64,000 nt of DNA from Stentor coeruleus (taxonomy: Eukaryota; Ciliophora; Heterotrichea; Heterotrichida; Stentoridae): the NCBI GenBank assembly GCA_001970955.1, contig MPUH01000137.1, positions 1 to 64,000 of the forward strand, given 5' to 3'. The notes below the pieces were generated by a model. The model worked only from the letters and a program-made list of their open reading frames with translations, made no database searches and had not been told where the DNA came from. The translations under genes and the position numbers were made by a program. Numbering within the stretch: position 1 is the stretch's first letter; each line of letters begins with the position of its first letter. Positions 58,107 through 64,000 of this stretch are shown here, piece after piece.

Positions 58107-60833
58107 ATGTCCAATATGTAAGAATTATACAGCGCATTCGACATCCAGTGGCAGGAGGCAATGAATGACCTCATGGAGCAAGTACAGCTCGAGTCACTAC
58201 CTGCAAGCAAAGAGGAAGGAGAAAAAGTTCCAGAAATAGACAAGTGGAGTCCTCTACGTAAATTCCAACACTTCGCTTTGCTCTTCATAAAATATATCGA
58301 CATCATTCGTAAACTTGAAGAATCCTACGACCAAATGCTTCAGCCCCAAAAGCGCGCTTTGATTAAAAAAATCCTCGAGTCAACAATTATCAGACTCTTG
58401 GAAGTCAACGAGACCCTCATTTTCTTAAACCCACGTCCTAAGTCAATATATATCAACCTTGATGATTTACTCATGGATCTTAAATTAGACCCAGATTGCC
58501 TTGAAATCCCTATCCCAAGGTACTTTGCAGAAGAAAACAGAGACTATCTTGAAAAACGCGCGCAATTAGTCAATAAGCTTTTTATATCAAATTTCAACAC
58601 TGACCAACCAGAAGAAGATGAACATGAAGAAATGTATTTTTTAGAACTAAATCTAGATTATGCAGTGAGGATTATACAAAAAAACGAAAGAGGTAGACAG
58701 GGAAGGGAAAGAATTATACAAGCGAAAAATTTTGCTAAAAAGAAGAAAATGAAGGAAGACATGAAAAATCGAGTTGAAGAAGAAAATGCTGATGTGACCC
58801 ATTCTTTGAATATACAAAAAGTTTTTAGAGCTTTTTTGGCTAGGATTTATATTGAAGATACCAGGGATAAAGAATTAGAGTTTCTTGGTATGGCGCCAAA
58901 GCCTAAGATTGAAGAAGATCCTGTGGAGATTATGAATAAGAATAAGGAAAAGAGGAGGATGAAAAGAGAGGAACATTTAGTGGAATATTTGAATGATATT
59001 GAAGAATTGAAAGAACTTGTCCAGAAAAATGAGGGAGCGGATATTGAGGAGACAATGAAAGAGGAGAGAAGAAGATGGATGGTAGACTGGATTGAACAGC
59101 ATGAATACAAAGATGCCCCAGCAGCGATAACTGAGTTTTATGAACGAGCGGCAATTGATAAAGTCTTAGGCTCAGAAGAAGAAGCTAAGAAAAAACTCGA
59201 AGAAGAAGAGTCTAAGAAAAAAGCTGAAGAAGAAAAGAAAAAAAGCAAAGGTAAAGACAAAGAAAAGGATGGAAAAAAAGGGAAAAAAGGTGGCAAAAAA
59301 GGGAAAAAGTCTAAAAAGGATAAAGACTCCAAAGATGATGGAACTAAATGGATTGGCACAACTGCAATAGTCCAAAAAGTACAAGAAGGTGTATCTTTAT
59401 ATAAAGATGTTTGGGAAAATAAAGACGAATCTATGAACCCAACACAAAAATATGACACAGAATTAGCAAAAGGTACTGTAAGACCTATGATTGAAGATGT
59501 AATAAAGCAAACAGTAGATAAACTTATGGAAGCTGAGCTACAAAATATAAGAATTTATTTGGTAGGGGGAACAGGGGCAAAAAAAGGGGGCAAAAAAGGC
59601 AAAAAAGGTAAAAAAGGTGGCAAAAAAGGTGGCAAAAAGGGTAAAAAAGGAAAAAAAGGTAAAGAAAAGGAAATCCCTCCAGAAGGACCTTTTGATGCTT
59701 TGCTCGGTAATCCAGCTTTGGACTTTTTAGGTAAAACTAAAGGTGGCCCAAATGAAAAAGCAGTAGGTAACCGTGCTCCTGAAGATATGTTGGCTGAACT
59801 AGTCGCTAAAGGTATATTAAGAAAATTAGTCCCATGTAAACTTCCTGATTTTAAAGGTACTTTTAATTACCTCGGGGCAATGAGACAACATACTTTAACC
59901 TTAGCTGATAAAGAACCAGATCCTTCATATGCACAAATAAGACAACTTGTAAGTCAATATGCTATTTTACCTATGGGATCCCCAAATCTAAGACAAAATG
60001 GTCCTGTAACTACATCTTCAATACTCTTATATGGACCTCCTGGAGTTGGGAAAACTATGTTAGCAAGAGCTATAGCAACTCATATAAACGCAATTTTCAT
60101 AGATATTTCACCTTATACAGCAGGAGAATCTCCTTATAAAGGGGAGTCTAAAGGGTTAAACAAAATGCTCTATATAGCATTTAGAGTAGCTAAAGAATAC
60201 CCACCTGCTATAATTTATATAGACGAAGTTGAGAAATACTTTGCAGGAGGAAAAGGGAAGAAAAAAAAGAAGAAAAAGGGTAAAAGCGAATTCGCAAAAC
60301 TCAAAAAAGACTTGGTTGGACATAAAAAGTTCATCAAGCCTGAACATAGAGTTTTGATTATTGGCTGTACATCCCAGCCGTGGGAAGCTAGTAAAGCTGA
60401 CTTGAAATCTTTTTTCAATAAGCATATTTATGTACCTCATCCTGATTACTCTACAAGAAAAGAACTTTGGGAACATTTTCTAACTCAGCATGGAGATGTT
60501 TTCAACCCTAAATTCAGTGTGAATACTTTATCACAATTATCTGAAGGATATACTGGGGGTAGTGTTAAAACTGCAGTTGGAAAAGTTATGACAGAGCAAA
60601 GAAAAGCTAATCTTAAATGGAGACCATTGACAATATCTGAGTTTATTTCACCACTTTCAAGGACTCATTGTGTTGTGGATGTGCAGTATAATGAGTTTAG
60701 GGATTTGAATTATGAGTTGCTGGGGTTGAAGGCTGCTTATGATAAAGAGAAGAAGGCTAAAGAGGAAGCGGAAAATCCTGGAGGAAAAGATGGTAAGAAA
60801 GGGGGAGGCAAAGGAGGGAAAAAAAAGAAGTAA
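58107..60833 (+). CDS. IQCA1: DRC11/IQCA1, IQ and AAA-domain protein of the nexin-dynein regulatory complex, 903 aa, two exons
   Basis: The AAA domain has Walker A GPPGVGKT at about residues 638-645, Walker B IIYIDEVE near 696, and a sensor-like IIGCTSQPWEA. Two IQ-type stretches (YAVRIIQKNERGRQGRERI near 180 and LNIQKVFRAFLARI near 228) suit calmodulin binding. The sequence order and the Lys/Gly tracts match IQCA1/DRC11, which sits in the link between outer doublet microtubules and governs dynein-driven bending of motile cilia. An 11-nt first exon (58107-58117) is joined across a 15-nt intron to give MSNIAFDIQWQEA before the first internal Met. KKGKKGKK tracts occur near residues 383-406, 484-516 and inside the AAA domain near 708-723. 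Confidence 0.93.
58118..58132 (+). other. 15-nt intron after an 11-nt coding exon of DRC11
   Basis: GTAAGAATTATACAG, the only intron here ending CAG. Without it the frame from the ATG at 58107 hits TAA after MSNM; with it the frame runs into the main gene and adds 13 residues. Confidence 0.8.
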
Positions 60834-61116
60834 TAGTTAATATCTTCTCACTTTTATTGAGAGTATTAAATATGTGTATTTTTTTATTCATGGTATTTTG
60901 TAGGATTTTTTTTTTTATAGTAAAGTGGTTAAGATCTTTTTATATACGGATTCTATAGGGAATATTGTTATTTTTTTATATAGAATTTAACTCAAAGCTA
61001 GTTTTTCTATGTTTTAATAATAAACTATTCTTACATTAAAATATTATCATGTTTGAACTATATTAGAACTTATTAGGACAATTTATATCAACTCTAATCT
61101 AAATTTTAACCTAATC

Positions 61117-63345
61117 TTAATCTCTAATCTTAATCACATAAAATGTCGCCTTCACACAAGCAGAAAGTGGATCAACTTTTTCATGTTTCAATTCAATAAA
61201 AGATTTAAATTGTTTTTTATTTTCTTGAAGTTTATCTTCACATGATACAATTGTCCCATTAATATGCTTCACATTTTTTATCACTTTGAAAATTTTAAAC
61301 CCTGACGCCACAGTATTTTTAAACTTCAAATTTTTTGATGTTGTCTTTTTTAAATATGAATAAATAATCCACCCAATACTTGCAATTGTAGTTACACCAA
61401 ATATAGTCCATCCTACAATTGGAATCCATGCAGTAGTTGCTGCAGCAGCAGTGGCAGCCGCTGCTTCACTAATAGCCCCAACAATCAATGCTCTTGTAGC
61501 AGAACTTGCTATACCAATAATTATCCCACTAATAGACGGAATGATTTTTTCAGCAATATACATAGCAGGTATAAAATCATATTTCTCATGCACTTCAACT
61601 ACATATTGACTTGGTTTAAATGGTCTTTCTAGCTTAATAAGACTATCTCTTTTATTCATAAGGCACTCTATATGATAATTTTTCAGTTTTTTCAAGAACT
61701 TTTCCACTTGATTTATATCGTATTCAGGACTAGGATATAAATTATCAAGCAATTTCATCAAATCACTTAAATAGCATCTATCTTGCACTTTATTTATTTC
61801 AGAATTTATAACTTCTTGGTATTCATAATCAAATTCTATAGACTCTTCAATAAATTTGAGATAAACTTGAAATAATGATTCAAATAAGTACACATTTTTC
61901 GGGTACAAATGCTTGATGATGTTGTCGAAATCGGCATCATAAAATGATAAAGATGAGAACATTTTTTTTCTTTTTGATATTTCATTTATTTGATGATTTA
62001 TTATGTTTTCACATCCACTGAATTTGAGGATCATTATTAAATATTGATATGCTGGCCTTTCAGGGTTTTCGTTACGTAGTTTTAATGTTTCACAATAACA
62101 TTTTGCAGATAAGTATTTTAGGTAACTAATAAGAACTTCTTTGATTTGCCATAGTCCTGCATTATTCATCATTTCATTAATCTTGATTTTATGCTCATTC
62201 ATTAGTTCTCGGCACTTGGTGGTGTTTTCTAAGTTTTTAAATAATTGTTTTGTTACTGATTCATTAATTTTCTCTACGTTGCTGTGGATTCTATAATATC
62301 CGCCAATACTTCTTAAAAAACCTTCTTTATTTGGGAATCTCATCATAGGATCATAGCAAGCTTCAACATAAATTTCTCTTATTGCATTAACTTTAGAAGA
62401 ATTTCTTTTTTCTTCTTCTTTAATCATCATTTTCAGCTTATAAATTATTTCCGGCTCATTAGTATCATTAGTATCACTGGTATAATTGCTTTCTGCATTT
62501 CTCATATATACAATTTCTTGACATTTTTGCTGTATATAAACCAAAATGGAATCAAATTTTGATTCTTCAAATTGAACATTTTCTTCATCTATTTTTTTCA
62601 ATTCAAAATATTTGCTTTTCCCTTTTCCAAACCCTTTACTGAAAAACACAACAAAATGCATATCAATAGCGAATTTATATTTACCCATATCTTCATTAAT
62701 TTTACAAATGATTTCATTTGCTATTTTTATATCAGCCTCTTTAACATCATCATTGATTAGCAAAGGTCTTATTTCTGAAATGAACTCATCAGTAAAACTC
62801 TTCATTCTTGAATTGATTTCTTCAGTAAATCCCTTAACTAAATCATCATAAGCTTTTAAAACTTTTATAAACTCATCTGCAAACCTAGGATCTCTTATTG
62901 CTAAGATGATAATGAGTGGTTTTTTTCTATGTTTTATAGCAGATTTGCAATATCGCCAGTAATTAAGAGCAAAAGAATCTAAAAAAGCTTGGTTCTCCAG
63001 ATCTTCATGGCTGATATTCATTATAAGTACTTCTGATATTGTGAATACAGAGCAAAAATTGAATGAATCTCTACTTGTATTTGAATGCATACTTTCAAAC
63101 CCTTCCATATCTAAAAGAGTGAACCCATAGTTATTGTAAGACTTAGAAAAAAACTCATGAGTCCCTTTTGAGCAATGGGAGTTTTGCTTGTTAGGTATTT
63201 CTCCATCATCAAGAAAATGCCCTAGGAAATAAGATTTGCCTTTGCTTTGCTTGCCAATTGAAGCGAGAATAGGTTTATGTCCACTGCTTTGCAAGACTTG
63301 AATAAGATTCTCTTTAAAAGACTCAAGTGATTCAGAACCAAACAT
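61117..63345 (-). CDS. GB1/RHD3-type large GTPase (dynamin superfamily), 742 aa
   Basis: P-loop GKQSKGKS at residues 31-38, DMEG (79-82) as the G3 motif and IRD near 150-152 in LIIILAIRDPRF in place of NKxD, the arrangement of guanylate-binding proteins, atlastins and Sey1/RHD3. The central 450 residues are helical and unmatched, with a Cys/Lys-rich composition. Near residues 600-685 is a hydrophobic block (IIPSISGIIIGIASSATRAL and WIPIVGWTIFGVTTIASIGW), probably one or two membrane-inserted segments. These enzymes fuse or shape ER and other membranes or act in cell defence; the precise role is unknown. Catalytic motifs appear intact. Confidence 0.82.
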   Translation of the reverse strand: MFGSESLESFKENLIQVLQSSGHKPILASIGKQSKGKSYFLGHFLDDGEIPNKQNSHCSKGTHEFFSKSYNNYGFTLLDMEGFESMHSNTSRDSFNFCSVFTISEVLIMNISHEDLENQAFLDSFALNYWRYCKSAIKHRKKPLIIILAIRDPRFADEFIKVLKAYDDLVKGFTEEINSRMKSFTDEFISEIRPLLINDDVKEADIKIANEIICKINEDMGKYKFAIDMHFVVFFSKGFGKGKSKYFELKKIDEENVQFEESKFDSILVYIQQKCQEIVYMRNAESNYTSDTNDTNEPEIIYKLKMMIKEEEKRNSSKVNAIREIYVEACYDPMMRFPNKEGFLRSIGGYYRIHSNVEKINESVTKQLFKNLENTTKCRELMNEHKIKINEMMNNAGLWQIKEVLISYLKYLSAKCYCETLKLRNENPERPAYQYLIMILKFSGCENIINHQINEISKRKKMFSSLSFYDADFDNIIKHLYPKNVYLFESLFQVYLKFIEESIEFDYEYQEVINSEINKVQDRCYLSDLMKLLDNLYPSPEYDINQVEKFLKKLKNYHIECLMNKRDSLIKLERPFKPSQYVVEVHEKYDFIPAMYIAEKIIPSISGIIIGIASSATRALIVGAISEAAAATAAAATTAWIPIVGWTIFGVTTIASIGWIIYSYLKKTTSKNLKFKNTVASGFKIFKVIKNVKHINGTIVSCEDKLQENKKQFKSFIELKHEKVDPLSACVKATFYVIKIRD

Positions 63346-64000
63346 TTATTAAGCCCCCATTATTAATAAATACCATAGGAATAATAAGATTAATAATAAA
63401 TATTAGCATAATGTTAATAATTATAATTGAAATACTCATTATACTGTATCTTGTTTAATCATGAGATTTATAATTATATTTGGAATTTCTTATTTATGGT
63501 CATAACTCAGCCTAATTTAATATATTTATAGAAAAAGAGGAAACAGTCAATAGAATATTTTTAAAACTATTCTCTTTAGTAAATCTTACTTTCTATATGA
63601 GATCCCTAATATAATCGGAAAACAGTATCTTATTCTTTCCATATTGCTTTAGATCCAGACCATAAATTTTCAATGCTTTATGTATGAATTTCTTCATAAT
63701 ACTCATTAAGAAATTTTTATTATGCATGATGATATATAGATACTGCCATCAATATTTTCTTGTTAGCATGCGATACTCAACCATCTGACAATATATATGC
63801 CAGGAAGTATCCATTTTTATCAAATTTTCTAAAGTTCCTCTTTTCCTATTAAAAATAACTGCAATACTCTTGCAACAACTATTTAGAGTGTTTCTAAAGA
63901 CCAAAAATTAGTCCATTACAAATGCTTTTTGTAAATCTGCACACACAACATTTCCAAATATAGCTGTCAACTATATGATTATCTTTACTAAGAGTAAAAA
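63346..64000. other. window-edge stretch with a decayed coding fragment
   Basis: The first 200 bases are AT-rich with no frame. The minus-strand remnant at about 63591-63965 is listed separately. Confidence 0.5.
63591..63965 (-). pseudogene. decayed or partial gene fragment of unknown family
   Basis: A minus-strand frame of about 115 codons carries only two stops: FGNVVCADLQKAFVMD, then SIAVIFNRKRGTLENLIKMD, MVEYRMLTRKY, and an end reading KALKIYGLDLKQYGKNKIL then FSDYIRDLI and TAG. The ending looks like a true C-terminus. Neither internal stop falls in a 15-nt GT...AG intron. It could be a decayed gene or carry sequencing errors; the 5' part may lie beyond the window edge. Family not recognised. 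Confidence 0.4.

Noticed and set aside
59138-59458. Long minus-strand frames opposite DRC11
   Set aside because: They mirror Lys/Glu-rich codons of the real gene (Phe/Ser/Leu runs) and are shadows.
1-64000. Telomere repeats, transposons, LTR elements, CRISPR arrays, rRNA genes
   Set aside because: I saw no terminal repeat runs of telomeric type, no transposase, integrase or reverse transcriptase motifs, no spaced direct-repeat array and no rRNA-like sequence.

Overview
The window looks like macronuclear DNA of a heterotrich ciliate, most probably Stentor. Three things point there. Conserved genes read through with the standard code: Trp is TGG, and TAA, TAG and TGA all appear as terminators. 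Gene density is high in AT-rich DNA, with very short spacers. Ten introns can be placed by joining broken reading frames of conserved domains; each is exactly 15 nt, GT...AG, with an A at position 10. Blepharisma (TGA as Trp) and ciliates that read TAA/TAG as Gln fit less well. The species name is an inference from these traits, not a database match.

Layout. 0-12 kb: mostly lineage-specific disordered or coiled-coil proteins, plus a WD40 protein (5.3 kb) and an SF-assemblin-like fibre protein (6.7 kb). 12-18 kb: a very small bromodomain-NET (BET-like) protein, a SHIPPO-motif protein in three exons, and a PH-FYVE protein in two exons. 18-28 kb: a 901-aa coiled-coil protein, then the proteasome ubiquitin receptor RPN13 flanked by two diverged paralogues (22.2 and 26.4 kb) that share an intron position, a decayed EF-hand gene, and two MGC-starting proteins that may be lipid-anchored. 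28-39 kb: a histidine phosphatase, a CaaX protein, a CaMKK-like kinase in three exons, a phytanoyl-CoA dioxygenase-like enzyme, calreticulin and a three-finger C2H2 protein. 39-49 kb: an MFS transporter, a second kinase, an Alba protein 5 bp behind a DZIP1-like zinc-finger gene, and an F-box/RCC1/SAM/MJ1316 fusion. 49-53.7 kb: a 4.8-kb gene desert holding repeated, decayed coding remnants. 53.7-64 kb: a coiled-coil protein with a GAS2-like (GAR) domain, an ankyrin protein, the nexin-dynein regulatory AAA protein DRC11/IQCA1, and a GB1/RHD3-type large GTPase.

Functionally this is an ordinary mixed eukaryotic neighbourhood. Themes are cilia and cytoskeleton (DRC11, SF-assemblin, SHIPPO, GAR, DZIP1-like), calcium signalling (calreticulin, CaMKK-like kinase, EF-hand remnant), protein turnover (RPN13, F-box) and lipid-anchored membrane proteins. 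No operon logic is expected and I see no mobile element, CRISPR array, rRNA or convincing tRNA.

Points most worth a second look: the F-box/RCC1/SAM/MJ1316 fusion; two kinases that each lack both the Arg of HRD and the Gly of DFG; the uniform 15-nt introns, one of which hides an 11-nt first coding exon of DRC11; the 5-bp spacing between the Alba gene and its neighbour; and several decayed genes. Five lone Ns are present; four sit between near-duplicate sequence and look like unmerged contig ends.
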